Below are positions 1 through 11,312 of a stretch of 64,000 nucleotides of DNA, piece after piece; position 1 is the first letter of the stretch, and the number at the start of each line of letters is the position of its first letter. Under the pieces are notes generated by a model. That model made no database searches and was not told the origin of the DNA. It worked only from the letters and a program-made list of their open reading frames with translations. Origin of the DNA: Lepus europaeus (lineage: Eukaryota; Chordata; Mammalia; Lagomorpha; Leporidae); the NCBI RefSeq assembly GCF_033115175.1, contig NC_084835.1:99106448-99170447 (forward strand). The letters are read 5' to 3'. The position numbers and the translations under genes were made by a program.

Positions 1-1525
1 TAGATTCACTTCGCCATCAGCGAAGTATACAGTAAGTAGAAAAAACCTCCCTTTCAGACCAAAGGGAAAGAAAGTTTTAAAGTGAGAATATAATTTTCCT
101 CATGGGCATTGTCTACCTTAGAAAAACTACTACAGAACATGCCTGTGACTATAGACTTGTAGTTCAGGCCACCGAAGATTAGAGATGGGACACGGGCACT
201 CCCTTGACTTGCATCCTCTGGTCTGCTTGAACACAAACCAGGAGGAAAAGAAAGCTCGGCATCAGAAGCAATGGGTGGCAGGCCTATTAATGGCTGATCT
301 GTATAGTGATCTGCCCTCAAGCAGACCCAACAGGCCAGTCCACTGCAGTGGCTTTCAATGTGGTAAGCCTGGGCTTCAGCAGAAGTCAGCTTGTGAAGAG
401 CCCTGGCAGCTCTGCCAAGAGTTGGATCACTGGAAATGGACCTGCCCTGGAGTCGAAGGATGCCCAGGTCAGAGCCACAGATCTTATTGGCTCTAAGCTG
501 AAAAGCCCTTCACTCAGCCCAACTTCCAAAGTGACCATTGCAGCTGAGGGGATGGTCAAGTAGGGTCAGCAACATTGCAGGCAGAACTGTAAATTTCTTG
601 TTAGAGATGCCCCTTGCCTTTACCTGGCCAGCTCTCCTCCCAGGCCAGCCAAGTAATGAAAGTCAACAGAGTGCCTTCCCCTAGGAGGTTCACACCTCCC
701 TTAGGATATACCCCATGTGAAGAGATAGATAGGTCTGGGCCTCTGAATTTACAAGGCCTAAAGCCCACCAGATTATTATCAAGCCCCTTCTATCAGGTTC
801 TATTTGCCTCTCAATCAGAAAACTTAATTGTAGCTTAGACAGCACCTTTCTTAGCTCCTCTAATAATGACTCTGTCCTTTGTTCTAGGCCCTGTCTAGTG
901 CACTTGGGCCTCATTCCTTTGTAATCATAACCTCTACTCTACCACCAATGGCTCTACTCCCAACCTGTGTGTACTGATGGTCCTCTTCCCCACTTAATGC
1001 TGTATAATTGTTCAAACCTGGTAAATGCCACTCTTAGGATCATTGGTTACTATCCTCACTCTGTCTTTTATGACCTTGTCTAAATATGATCAGAGTCGGT
1101 AAACTTGGAAGGCTTCCATAGCCTTGGCAACTCATGACGACAGCCTAGGATGGTTACTGGCGCCATAAACTAGAGTGTCAATTTGTTGGGTCAACAACAG
1201 GAGCCACTGTGCAGTTACTCCTCATGTGGGATCTCTGTCCTTAATGTGCTGTACATTGTGATTTAATGCTATAACTAGTACTCAAACAGTATGTTTCACT
1301 TTGTGTTTCTATGTGGGTGCAAACTGTTGAAATCTTTATACTAAATTGATCTTCTGTATATAAAGAGAATTGAAAATGAATCTTGATGCAAATGGAAGGG
1401 GAGAGGGAGCGGGAGAGGGGAGGGTTGCGGGTGGGAGGGAAGTTATGGGAGGGGGAAGCCATTGTAATCCATAAGCTGTACACTGGAAATTTATATTCAT
1501 TAAATAAAAGTTTAAAAAAAAAAAA
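1..1525 (+). mobile_element. Rabbit L1 (LINE-1) 3' UTR and poly(A) end
   Basis: This is the 3' end of a rabbit-type L1 whose 5' part lies outside the window. The visible parts are a long non-coding 3' UTR, a G-rich polypurine tract at about 1398-1460, an AATAAA signal at 1503-1508 and an A-run at 1514-1525. The same terminal block recurs in reverse at 39869-40001 and, more diverged, at 63196-63355, which confirms a repeat. No ORF2 coding is recognisable, so the body lies upstream. The exact point where ORF2 ends was not seen. I recognise the 3' UTR from memory of rabbit L1 sequences. Short open frames in it are chance. Confidence 0.85.
1398..1460 (+). repeat. G-rich polypurine tract of L1 3' UTR (G-quadruplex candidate)
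   Basis: Repeated runs of three or more G are separated by short spacers (GGGGAGAGGGAGCGGGAGAG, then further GGG runs). G-rich polypurine tracts are a known feature of mammalian L1 3' UTRs. The tract is on the L1 sense strand. Confidence 0.7.
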
Positions 1526-1867
1526 GGAGACAGAAAGACCTCATTTTCAAAGTTGTGTAAAATTACTAAGAATAGTTGTTGGTGGTGGGGAAACACTAAG
1601 TCATTCTTAAGCATGCTCAAGCGTTTAGCATCTAACCTGCTCATGTTTAAGGTTTGCATTTTCCTTTGTTGTCTTGATTATTGTGTCCTTGGAATTCTGG
1701 AGTCTTGGAGTTAGATAAAGGATTTCAATTCCTAACGTAAGACAGGCTTTGCCTGTATCCTGGTGTGTGGTCATTTCTGAGATGGTGGGAATTAGCTTTG
1801 AGGGATATGTGGATCACGTTGGTTTTGCAAATGGATGATAGATGCCACAGGCCAACAAGTGGCCTGA

Positions 1868-2237
1868 AAAATTTTTTAAATTTTATTTATTTATTTATTT
1901 TTAAATTTTTGACAGGCAGAGTGGACAGTGAGAGAGAGACAGAGAGAAAGGTCTTCCTTTTGTCGTTGGTTCACCCTCCAATGGCCGCCGCGGTAGGCGC
2001 GCTGCGGCCGGCGCACCGCGCTGATCCGATGGCAGGAGCCAGGTGCTTCTCCTGGTCTCCCATGGAGTGCAGGGCCCAAGGACTTGGGCCATCCTCCATT
2101 GCACTCCCTGGCCACAGCAGAGAGCTGGCCTGGAAGAGGGGCAACCGGGACAGGATCGGTGCCCCGACCGGGACTAGAACCCCGTGTGCCGGCACCGCAA
2201 GGCAGAGGATTAGCCTAGTGAGCTGCGGCGCCAGCCA
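1868..2237 (-). mobile_element. C-repeat SINE, group A (young), nested in an older SINE
   Basis: In reverse the element runs from a head with CTAGGCTAAT to CTCTGCCTGTC and an A-rich tail (the T/A-rich stretch from 1868). It is CpG-rich in the tRNA-derived head and the GCGCACCGCGC segment. It abuts another minus-strand C repeat at 2238. The A/T-rich flanks on both sides (AAATTTTTT) make the exact target-site duplication hard to fix. Confidence 0.88.
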
Positions 2238-2538
2238 AATTTTTTTTTAAAATTCTTATTTATTTGTCTGAAAGGCAGAGTTACAGAGAGAGAGGGAGAA
2301 ACAGAGAGAATGAAAAATCTTCCATCTACCAGTTCATTCCCCAAATGGCTGCAATGGAAGCCAGGTCTTCCACATGGGTGGCAGGAATCCAAGCACTCAG
2401 GCCATCATCTGCTACTTTCCCAAGCATATTCGCAAGCAGCTGGATCAAAAGTAGAGCAGATGGGACTTGAACTGGTGCCCATTGGGGATGACGCCATCAT
2501 AGGCAGTGGCTTACCTGCTGTACCCCAACACCAGCCAG
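2238..2538 (-). mobile_element. C-repeat SINE, older copy
   Basis: A diverged minus-strand C repeat. Visible landmarks are TATTTATTTGTCTGAAAGGCAGAGTTACAG at the tail end (written as positions 2258-2287), the GA-rich block, and the AACTGGTGCCCAT head segment. The younger SINE at 1868-2237 lies against its tail. Confidence 0.82.
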
Positions 2539-2724
2539 AAAAAAAAATGTTTTAAGGGCACATAGTTCTGGAATACAATTCAGGAAACTTAAGAAAATCA
2601 TTCTGCATCCTATTCTGAAATACAATCTTTATTACTCAATCATGAGCAGACTTCTTATCTTCAAGTCAGCCATGTGATTGTCTTCTCCACTAGCTGTGTC
2701 TCTGTTTTAAGGTCCTCACTCCAT

Positions 2725-2935
2725 CTTTCCATGGATCCAGGTCCTAGTCATCTTTCAAGGATTCCTCAGTTGCTTAGCTTTCTCCCCGACTAATTATTTT
2801 AGGCTCCAAGTCTTCTTCTTAAGTACATCCTCAGTTAAGGAACTTGCTTGTATGGTTCATACATCATTTCATGTGTATTGCTTGTCTCTCTTCTTAGAAT
2901 GTAAGTGCCTAGGGCACAGAGCCTTGTCATCTTGC
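2725..2935 (+). mobile_element. L2 LINE 3' fragment
   Basis: Weak but colinear similarity to the 3' end of the ancient L2 LINE: a segment like 'CTTCAAGG..TCCTC', then TAGAATGTAAGTGCCTAGGG near 2897-2916. It is cut by the SINE fragment that follows. Confidence 0.45.
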
Positions 2936-3067
2936 AAGGATGGATGCAGCTCTGGCCATTGCAGCCATCTGGGGAGTGAACCAGAGGATGGAAGACCTCT
3001 TTCTCTGTCTCTTCCTCTCTCTGTAACTCTTTCAAATAAATAAAATAATTCTTTACAAAAAAAATAA
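2936..3067 (+). mobile_element. C-repeat SINE, 5'-truncated
   Basis: Only the 3' third is present: GCAGCTCTGGCCATTGCAG, CATCTGGGGAGTGAACCAG, a CT-rich block, then TTTCAAATAAATAAA and an A-tail. The head and middle are missing, consistent with a truncated insertion into the L2 relic. Confidence 0.85.
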
Positions 3068-3294
3068 AGAAAACGGCAGTGGGTATGGAGTATTCAAATC
3101 ATGGGCAGTGGTCCCTCCATGGAGTGCAGGAGTCTGTGTGGCTGATGTGCAGTTAATGCTTGGCGTTTTCCTATCCAAAGTCTCTGTGGAGCAGCAAAAA
3201 TAAACAAACTCATAGTCCAGAGTCCTGAGACCTCAATGTGCTGGGTGGCCCTGGGAAAACAATTTCATATCTCCATGTCTTAAATCTCTGTCTG

Positions 3295-3620
3295 GCCAGC
3301 GCTGCGGCTCACTAGGCTAATCCTCCTCCTGCGGCACTGGCACCCCAGGTTCTAGTCCTGGTTGGGGCACTGGATTCTGTCCCGGTTGCTCCTCTTCCAG
3401 TCCAGCTCTCTGCTGTGGCCTGGGAGGGCAGCAAAGGATGGCCCAAGTGCTTGGTCCCTGCACCTGCATGGGAGACCAGGAAGAAGCACCTGGCTCTTGG
3501 CTTCGGATCGGCACAGCACACCGGCCGCAGCGACCATTTGGGGGGGTGAACCAACCAAAGGAAGACCTTTCTCTCTGTCTCTCTCACTGTCTAATTCTGC
3601 CTGTCCAAAAAAAAAAAAAA
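3295..3620 (+). mobile_element. C-repeat SINE, group A, full length
   Basis: A complete young copy with head GGCTCACTAGGCTAATCC, a Pol III-type tRNA-derived head, a CT-rich 3' part and a 14-base A-tail. A target-site duplication AATCTCTGTCTG is seen at 3283-3294 and 3621-3632, which fixes both ends and shows L1-machinery insertion. Confidence 0.95.
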
Positions 3621-3894
3621 AATCTCTGTCTGAAAAACAGAGCTGTTTAGCAGAATGCCTGTCAAGTATATTTGGCTTTCCCCAGGGTTCTGTAGGCCAG
3701 CATTTTCTGGGCCTCCTGACACACCTGCTCTATGCGGGAGCCCCAGTCCCTGGGATTCAGGATTAGGAGGCAACTGCTCTTTCTATGACACTCACACTCC
3801 CCTGGCCCACAAGGATTCTTCTGCAGTAGCTTGTGCTGAGAAAATCTGCAAAGTCTTTGCAAACTTGTGTCGTCTGCACTTGCATCGCCCTCTC

Positions 3895-4089
3895 CAGCTC
3901 TGCAGTATTGATTCCTTGAGGATGGAGACCTATTTTTAACCTTTTCTTGTTTTCTGTGCTGAGGCTCATGGAGCGCCAGAATGACTTATTTCCAGAAACT
4001 TTTACTGAGACTTCCCTGTGCCAAGTATTGGAGGCACAAAGACAAAAATTTCCCTTAAAGAGCCCTGTCCAATTGACAGGACATGCATG
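3895..4089 (+). mobile_element. Ancient L2/MIR-class remnant
   Basis: The stretch GATTCCTTGAGGATGGAGAC (3910-3929) resembles the L2 3' end. TGTGCCAAGTATTGGAGGCA and the following 'AAAGAGCCCTGTCC' block resemble the common mammal-wide 'tgtgccaggcactg...' relic. Heavily decayed, so the family is uncertain. Confidence 0.35.
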
Positions 4090-4479
4090 CGAATGAATAA
4101 ATGGCCTGGGAATTTGTTGATTGATTAAATGGGCATTTAATAATTTTTTTCAAACCCAGGAACCAACATCTTCACTGTATTTCACCTACTGTAACATTAG
4201 ATAACAACTTTCTAAGATTTTCTGTGAAATATAGACTCATAGAAAGCCAAAGATCCCATCAGTCATTGTCAACTTATGAAATATCTACAAACCTTAGGAT
4301 GATTTGTAAAATCCTGGTGCCAGTACTTTCTTGATGACGCAGGTCACAGATAATGTGCATGTTCAGGTGATTTTTTAATACAGTTAAGGTAGAATAGCTT
4401 TGCTTCAAATTCACCTCCTCCTTCTCCACTTCTCCCCCACTTCCTGCTCTTTGATCATATTTTCCTTATCCTCTTACAG
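4090..4479. other. No gene seen; unclassified AT-rich DNA
   Basis: AT-rich stretch with no open frame worth keeping and no repeat I can name. Confidence 0.5.
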
Positions 4480-4690
4480 GTACTTTATTTAGGGTTAACT
4501 AAATGTCAGGCTCAGATCATTATTTCACTGACATCTTTAATTCTAACAATAATATTTTTATGGAGGAGAAAACCAAGCTGATGTGAGTCTCAGCTGTTTG
4601 GCCAAGGTCACACAATAAATGGCAGAGCTCAGAGTGGAAACCATAGCAGTCTGTTCTATGAAAACCGAGCCTGTTCATCTTCCTTCCAAA
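4480..4690 (-). mobile_element. MIR SINE relic
   Basis: In reverse it shows the MIR core order: a segment matching 'GGCAGAGCTC' and 'TGGCCAAGGTCACACAATAA' (4600-4619), then GGAGGAGAAAACCAAGC as the degenerate 'gaggaaactgag' block. MIR is an ancient tRNA-derived mammalian SINE. Confidence 0.65.
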
Positions 4691-5038
4691 GTAGTGTTCT
4701 TTAGTTAGGTAAGTGTACCTGAAATGACCCAGGTAACCCCCAGAAAGTAAAATGGCTGCATCTTCCCTTATAACAGATAACATTTATTTGAAAAACAATT
4801 GACTAAAATTTGCAAAATCTACAGGGGAAAAAAACCCTTCTGGGCCATTTGGACTTTTTTTTTTTGCCTGCACCAATATCTCCTCAAAGACAAGGAATAG
4901 CAATTATGATAAAAGAGACTAGAAAATAAAAGGAAGGAACAATATAGTAAGTGCAAAGGAAAAGCTATAGCCCACTGTATATTGCCATTTTGATAATAAC
5001 TTTTAATCTTCCTGGAGGGATTGATTTAGAATATACTA
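4691..5038. other. No gene seen; AT-rich DNA upstream of L1 insertion
   Basis: AT-rich, with a short T-run near 4856-4865. No coding signal or recognisable element. Confidence 0.5.
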
Positions 5039-5544
5039 GTTATCTTTTTTTGGTTTAATTTTGATTTTATACATTTTTACAATTTATAAAAGGTGAATAA
5101 ATACCATGTATTTTAAACATATAGACTTAGTAGCATAGTGATACTTCCCACCTTACCCTTCCAACTGTACATGCTCCCTCCCACCCTCCTCCTTGCTTTC
5201 TTCTCTTTTTATTTTTACAATGACATACTTTCAGTTTATTTTATAATCTTAAGATTAACTCTCCAATAAGTAAAGAATTCAACAAATATTAAGAAGATAA
5301 AACACTGTTCCTGAACAGTAGAGACAAGAAATGTGAACAATAACCAGTTCTCAAAATGTCAATTTCACTCATATGCTACATTGTTTTTGTACTTAATTAT
5401 TTACCACAGATCAGGGAAAACATATGATATTTGTCATTTTGGGACTGCCTTATTTCACTAATTTCAAACTAATTTCCAGTTGTATCCATTTTGTTACAAA
5501 AGAAAGGATTTCATTCTTATTTTACAGCTGAGTAGTATTCCATA

Positions 5545-5572
<28 letters not shown>
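5545..5572 (+). repeat. (TG)n microsatellite
   Basis: About 14 uninterrupted TG units, followed by TATATACATATATACACA. It lies in the L1 3' UTR, where related L1s carry a short TGTATATATA seed, so it probably expanded from that seed. Confidence 0.95.
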
Positions 5573-5577
<5 letters not shown>

Positions 5578-6997
5578 CATATATACACATCATATTTTCT
5601 TTATTCAGTCTTTGGTTGGTGGACATCTGTGTTGATTCAATATCTTCACATAGGCTGATTTTATTTTGTTTGGGTAAATTCCCAGGAGTGGGATGGCTGG
5701 GTCATATGGTAGATCTATTTTCAGATTTCTGAGGAATCAACATACTCTTTTCTACAATGGCTGTATTAGTTTGCATTCCCACCAACAGTGGATTAGGGTA
5801 CTTTTCCCCTTCATCCTTACCAGCATTTTTTAAAAAAAATGTACAAGAGCCATTTTAACTGGGGTGAGATGAAACCTCATTGTGGCTTTTATTTGCATTT
5901 CCTTGACAGCAAGTGATCCTGAGCATTGTTTCATGTGTCTGCTGGCCATTTCAATTTCCTCTTTTGAAAGATGTCTGTTTAAGTCCTTTGCCCATTTTTT
6001 AACTAGATTGTTTATTTTGTTGTTGTCAAGTTTCTCGACCACTTTATAGATTCTGGATGTTAATCCTTTATCAGCTTCATAGCTTGCAAATATTTTCTCC
6101 CATTCTGTTGGTTGCGTATTTGTTGAGTGTTTCTTTTGCAGTGCAGAAGCTTCTTAGCTTGATGTAATCCCATTTGTCAATTTTTCTTTTGTTGAATGTG
6201 CTTCTAAGATCTTTTCCATGAAGTCTTTGCCAATGCCAATGTCTGACTGAGTTTCCCCAATGTTCTTCTTTAGCAATTTGATGGTATCAGGTATAGATTT
6301 GGAACCCTCATGCATTTAGAGTTTATTTTCTATAAGGTATAATGTAGGGGTTTCGTCTCATGAATCTTCACACTGAGATGTAATTTTCCCAGCAACAATT
6401 GTTGAGGAGACTATCCTTATCGCAGGGGTTGATTTTTGCTCACTGTCAAAGACTAGTTGTAGACACATGGATTGTTTTCTTGGGTTTCTATTCTATTCCA
6501 TTGCTCTCCGTGTCTATTTTTTGTGCCAGCACCAGACTGTTTTCAAATCTGGTATTGTGATGCTTCCAGCTTGTTTTTGTTGTTGAAGATTGCTTTATTT
6601 GGAGTCTTTAGTGTTTCCATATCAATTTTAGCATCATTTTTTTCTAGCTCTGAGAAGTATGTCATTGGTATTTTGATTGGGATTACATTGAATCTGTAAA
6701 TTGCTTTCTGTAGTATGGACATTTTGATGATATTAATTCCTTCAACAAATGAATATAGACGATTTTACTATTTTTTTTGTCTTCTATTACTTTCTGTACT
6801 TTGTAATTTTCATCGTAGAGATCTTTCACCTTCTTTGTTAAATTTATTCCCAGGTATTTAAATTTTTTTTAACCATTGTGAATGGGACTGATGTTATCAG
6901 CCATGGCATTGTCTACGTATGCAAAGGCTATTGATTTTTGAGTGTTGATTTTATATCCTGTAACTTGTCCAAATTCTTTTATGAGTTACAATAGTCT

Positions 6998-7344
6998 CTC
7001 TCTCTCTCTTTTTTTTTTTGACAGCAAGAGTGGACAGTGAGAGAGAGACAGAGAGAAAGGTCTTCTTTTACTGTTGGTTCACCCCTCAATGGCACTGCAG
7101 CCGGGGTGCTGCAGCCGGGGCATTGCGCTGATCCTAAGCCAGGTGCCAGGTGCTTCTCCTGGTCTCCCATGCAGGTTCATGGCCCAACGACTTGGGCCAT
7201 CCTCCACTGCCTTCCCGGGCCACAGCAGAGAGCTGGCCTGGAAGAGGGGCAACCAGGACAGAATCTGGCGCCCCAACCAGGCCTAGAACCTGGGGTGCCA
7301 GTGCCACAGGTGGAGGATTAGCCTATTGAGCTGCGATGCCGGCC
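6998..7344 (-). mobile_element. C-repeat SINE, group A, inside L1
   Basis: A full young copy in reverse, tail to head. The tail is a CT-rich plus T-run block at 6998-7019. The near-exact target duplication is ACAATAGTCT (6988-6997) versus ACAGTAGTCT (7345-7354). A 12-base unit CTGCAGCCGGGG is duplicated near 7095-7120 in its variable GC-rich segment. Confidence 0.93.
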
Positions 7345-7460
7345 ACAGTAGTCTGTTAAGTGGAGTCTTTCGGTTCTCTCATATATAGGATCTTGCATTA
7401 TCCAAAGAGGGATAATTTGACTTCTACCTTTCCAATTTATATCCCTTTGATTTCCTGTTT

Positions 7461-7775
7461 TAAAGATTTATTTATTTATTTAAAAGTCAGAGTTACACAA
7501 AGAGAGAAGGAGAGGCATAGAGAGAAAGAGAGAGAGAGAGAAAGAACGAGAGAGAGAGGTCTTCTATCTGCTGGTTCACTCCCTAGATGGCCGCAATGGC
7601 CAGAGCTGTGCCAATCCAAAGCCAGTATCCAGAGCTGCTTCTGAGTCTCCCAGGTGGGTACAGGGGCCCAAGAATTTGGGCCATCTTCTACTGCTTTCCC
7701 AGGCCATATTAGAGAGCTGGATTGGAAGTGGAGCAGCAGAGACTTGAACTGGCACCCGTACGGGATGCTGGCATG
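7461..7775 (-). mobile_element. C-repeat SINE, group B, 5'-truncated, inside L1
   Basis: Tail TAAAGATTTATTTATTTATT, a long GA-rich block (7500-7560), body, and the head segment GGCACCCGTACGGGATGCTGG. The first roughly 40 bases of the head are missing. Flanks return directly to antisense L1. Confidence 0.9.
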
Positions 7776-7838
7776 AGAGTAGAGGATATTATATTTTGTC
7801 AAATAATTTCTTTGCATCTATTGAGATAATCATTTTAG

Positions 7839-8158
7839 ACGATTATTTATTTACTTGAAAGTCAGAGTTACACAGAGAGAGGAGAAGCAGAGAGAGAGGT
7901 CTTCCATTAGCTGGTTCATTACTCAGTGGTTGCATCATCCAGAGCTGCACCGATCTGAAGCCAGGAGCCAGCAGCTTCCTCCAGGTCTTTCCAGGTGGGT
8001 GCAGGGGCCCAAGGACTTGGGCCATCTTCTACTGCTTTCCCAGGCCATAGCAGAGAGCTGGATCAGAAGTGGAGCAGCTTTAACCTGAACTGGTGTCCAT
8101 ATGGGATGCCAGCCCTGTGGATGTTGACTTGAGCTGCTATGCCATAGCACCGGCCCCA
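7839..8158 (-). mobile_element. C-repeat SINE, group B, inside L1
   Basis: Near-complete minus copy from the tail GATTATTTATTTACTTGAAA to the head, which ends CACCGGCCCC near 8157. The flanks share AATCAT (7828-7833 and 8158-8163), a weak target duplication. Confidence 0.92.
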
Positions 8159-8925
8159 ATCATGTAGTTTTAATCTTCAGTTTGTTCCTATGATGTATCA
8201 CATTTAGTTATTTGTGTATGTTGAACTATCCCTGCATATCAGGGATAAATCCCACTTGGTCTGAGCAAATAATCTTTCAGATGTTTTTTTGAATTCTATT
8301 AGCCAGCATTTTGTTGAGGATTTTTGCATCTATATTCATCCAGTGATATTACTCTATAGTTCTCTTTCTTTGTTATTTCTTTTTCTGGTTTTGGGATTAA
8401 GGTGATGCTGACCTCATAGGTTTTTGAGAAGATTCCTTCCCTTTCATTTGTTTTGAATAATTTGAGTAGAATTGGAATTAGTTCTTTAAAAATCTGTTAG
8501 GATTCAGCAGTAAAACTATCTGGTCCTGGGCTTTTCTTTCTTGGGAGTGTCTCAATTACTGATTCAATCTCCGTCTTGGTTATTTGTGTGTTTAGGTTTT
8601 CTGTGTCTTTATGACTCATATTTTGGTAGATTGTTTGTGTCTATTAATTTCTTCTAAATTTTCCTATTTGTTGTCATATAGCTGTTTGTAACAATTCCTG
8701 ATGATTCTTTTTATTTCTGTGGTATTGTTGTTAAATCTCCTTTTTCATATTGGGTTTTATTGATTTGTGTCTTCTCTCTCTTTTTTTGATTAGTTGAGCA
8801 AATGGTGTATCAATTTTGTTTATTTTTTCAAAATACCAGCTCTTCAGTTCACTGATTTTTTTTTTGTTTCCATTTTGTTTATTTCTTTTCTAGTTTTAAT
8901 TATCTCTTTCCTGCTACTAATTTTG

Positions 8926-9285
8926 TTTTATTTTATTTTATTTTTTTAAATTTTTTGACAGGCAGAGTGGACAGTGAGAGAGAGAGACAGAGAGAAAGGT
9001 CTTCCTTTGCTGTTGGTTCACCTTCCAATGGCCCCCGCGGTAGGCGCGCTGCGGCCGGCGCACCGTGCTGATCCGATGGCAGGAGCCAGGTGCTTCTCCT
9101 GGTCTCCCATGGGGTGCAGGGCCCAAGCACTTGGGCCATCCTCCACTGCACTCCCTGGCCATAGCAGAGAGCTGGCCTGGAAGACGGGCAGCCAGGACAG
9201 AACCGGCACCCCAACCGGGACTAGAACCCGGTGTGCCGACGCTGCAAGGCGGAGGATTAGCCTAGTGAGCCGCGGCGCCAGCCTA
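8926..9285 (-). mobile_element. C-repeat SINE, group A, inside L1
   Basis: A young full-length copy with an exact 15-bp target duplication CTGCTACTAATTTTG at 8911-8925 and 9286-9300. The tail is a TTTTA-rich block followed by GACAGGCAGAGTGGACAGTG. It is CpG-rich (GGTAGGCGCGCTGCGGCCGG). Removing it and one duplicate restores continuous L1. Confidence 0.96.
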
Positions 9286-9577
9286 CTGCTACTAATTTTG
9301 AGTTTGGTTTGCTCTTTTTCTAGGTCCTTGAGAAGCATTGTTAGAACATTTATTTGATGCCTTTTCAATTTCTTTATGTAGGTACTAATTGTTATAAACT
9401 TCCCTCTTAGCACTGTTTTGTTGTATCCCATAAGTTTTGATATGTTGTGCTGTTGTCTTCATTTGCTTCTAGGTTTTTTTAAATTTCCCTTTTGATTTCT
9501 TATATGACCCACTGTTCATTCAGGAACATGCTATTCAATTTCCATGTGTTTGCATATTTTTTAAAGATTCCTAATTT

Positions 9578-9909
9578 TTTTTTTAGGATTTTAGTTATTT
9601 GTTTGAGATGTAGAATTACAGACAGTGAGAGGGAGAGACAGAGAGAGAGGTCTTCCTTCCATTTGTTCACTCTCCAAATTGCCGCAACAGCAGGAGCTGT
9701 GCCGATCTGAAGCCAGGAGCCAGGTGCTTCTTCCCAGTCTTCCATGTGGGTTTGGGGGCCCAAGGACTTGTACCATCTTCTACTGCTTTCCCAGGCCATA
9801 ACAGAGAGCTGGCTTGGAAGAGGAGCAGCTGGAACTAGAACTGGTGCCCATATGAGATGCCAGTGTCACAGGTGGAAGATTAACCTACTGTGCCACAGCA
9901 CTGGCCCAG
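9578..9909 (-). mobile_element. C-repeat SINE, group B/intermediate, inside L1
   Basis: A complete copy flanked by the exact 13-bp duplication AGATTCCTAATTT (9565-9577 and 9910-9922). The 3' motif has ACAGACAGTGAGAGGGAGAG, and the head shows GATTAACCTACTGTGCC, features between groups A and B. Confidence 0.95.
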
Positions 9910-10288
9910 AGATTCCTAATTTGTTAATTTCCATTGTGGAGTTTCTAATTTGTTTATTCCATTATTGTCAGAAAAGATGCATAATATAATTTCAATTTTT
10001 TTGAATATGCTAATACTTGCTTTATGGCCTAGCGTATGGTCTATCCTAAAGAAAGTTCCATGCACTGAGGGAAAGAATGTATATTCTTCAACTGTTGGAT
10101 GAAATGTTCTGTAGATATCAGTTAGGTCAATTTGGTCCATAGTGTTGATTAGTGTTGATTAGCTGTGTTGTTTCTTTGTTGCTTTCTGCTTAGTTGATGT
10201 GTCTATTGATGAAATTGTGGTGTTGAAATTCCTCATCACTATTGTGTTGGATTCTATGTCTTCCTTTAGATCTATTAACATTTATCTT

Positions 10289-10636
10289 TTTTTTTTTTTT
10301 TTTTTTTTTTTTACGGCAGAGTGGACAGTGTGAGAGAGAGACAGAGAGACAGGTCTTCCTTTTCTGTTGGTTCACCCCTCAATGTCTGCTGCGGCCGGCG
10401 CTGCAGCAGGCACACTGCATTGATCCGAAGCCAGGAGCCAGGTGCTTCTCCTGGTCTTCCATGCGGGTGAAGGGCCCAAGGACTTGGGCCATCCTCCACT
10501 GCACTCCCAGGCCACAGCAGAGAGCTGGACTGGAAGAGGAGCAAATGGGACAGAATCCGGTGCCCCAACCGGGACTAGAACCCGGTGTGCCAGTGCCGCA
10601 GGTGGAGGATTAGCCTATCGAGCCATGACACCGGCC
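10289..10636 (-). mobile_element. C-repeat SINE, group A, inside L1
   Basis: A young copy with a long uninterrupted tail (T-run about 10287-10312) and an exact duplication AACATTTATCTT at 10277-10288 and 10637-10648. A long pure tail usually marks recent insertion. Confidence 0.95.
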
Positions 10637-10813
10637 AACATTTATCTTAAATAGCCAGGTGTCCTGTCATTAGGTGCATATACATTTATTGTAATCACAT
10701 CTTTCTGTTGAGTTGATCCCCTAATCATTACCTAATTTCCTTCTTTGTCTCTTAACAGTTCTGTGTTAAAGTCCATTTTATCTGCTATTAGGATGGCTAC
10801 TTCATGTTATCTT

Positions 10814-11220
10814 AAAAATTTTTTTTTTGAACTTTGACATTTTCATTGTATTCACAAAGGCAACTGTAGGGAAGACTATCCTAGCTACAATGAGTCAAAC
10901 AACCAAATGTGCTTATCTGCTGACTTCCCAAATCAATTTTGACTGGAAATGAAGAGGTCAATTAGCTCTGGTGTTTATGTGTAAGAACATTTTAAAAGTA
11001 TTTTGGGGGGCATTGCTTGGAGTGTTGCACTTTTTAATTTTCTTTGTTTGGCTGAGGTTGAAAATGATATAAATTCAGAATGAAGTGCAATTCCAATTGC
11101 CATTTTAATTTTATAATGCTTACCTGCCCAACAATGGCTGGAAACTAATTCTGAATCATACTCAAGTTAGACAAGTTATGGAATGAGGATGAACTTGATT
11201 AATTATATGATAGAGAGATA
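10814..11220. other. No gene seen; unclassified DNA
   Basis: AT-rich, mostly unique-looking sequence between the L1 end and the SINE scrap. No coding signal. Confidence 0.5.
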
Positions 11221-11312
11221 GAGAAGCACCTGGCTCCTGACTTCGGATCAGCGCGGTGCGCCGGCTGCCGCGCACCGGCCGCAGCGGCCATTGAGGGGTG
11301 AACCAATGGAAA
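11221..11312 (+). mobile_element. C-repeat SINE fragment lacking both ends (group A)
   Basis: About 90 bases matching only the middle of the young SINE: GAGAAGCACCTGGCTCCTGA through the CpG-rich GCGCGGTGCGCCGG segment to GGTGAACCAATGG. There is no head, no CT block and no A-tail. A short GATAGAGAGATA stretch precedes it. Ordinary target-primed insertion would leave a tail. Confidence 0.85.

Larger units (their letters stand above)
5047..10805 (-). mobile_element. L1 LINE, antisense, 3' UTR plus 5'-truncated ORF2, with six nested SINEs
   Basis: The plus strand shows the familiar antisense L1 order: 3' UTR (about 5047-5800, with GAGTAGTATTCCATAGTG), then ORF2 reverse-complement landmarks such as TTTGCATTTCCTTGACAGC, CTCCCATTCTGTTGGTTGCG and AGATTCTGGATGTTAATCC. 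The ORF2 relic extends to the endonuclease/RT linker near 10780. Six C repeats interrupt it (6998, 7461, 7839, 8926, 9578, 10289). About 3.7 kb of L1 remains without them, so it is truncated within ORF2. Many stops and frameshifts make it non-functional. A possible target duplication GTTATCTT lies at 5039-5046 and 10806-10813. Confidence 0.88.

Noticed and set aside
1765..2250. 161-codon plus-strand open frame
   Set aside because: Mostly antisense of the SINE at 1868-2237.
10138..10165. Duplicated AGTGTTGATT within L1
   Set aside because: A small slippage duplication in decayed L1 sequence, without further interest.
5047..10805. L1 ORF2 as a functional reverse transcriptase gene
   Set aside because: The element is 5'-truncated, interrupted by six SINEs and carries many stops and frameshifts.
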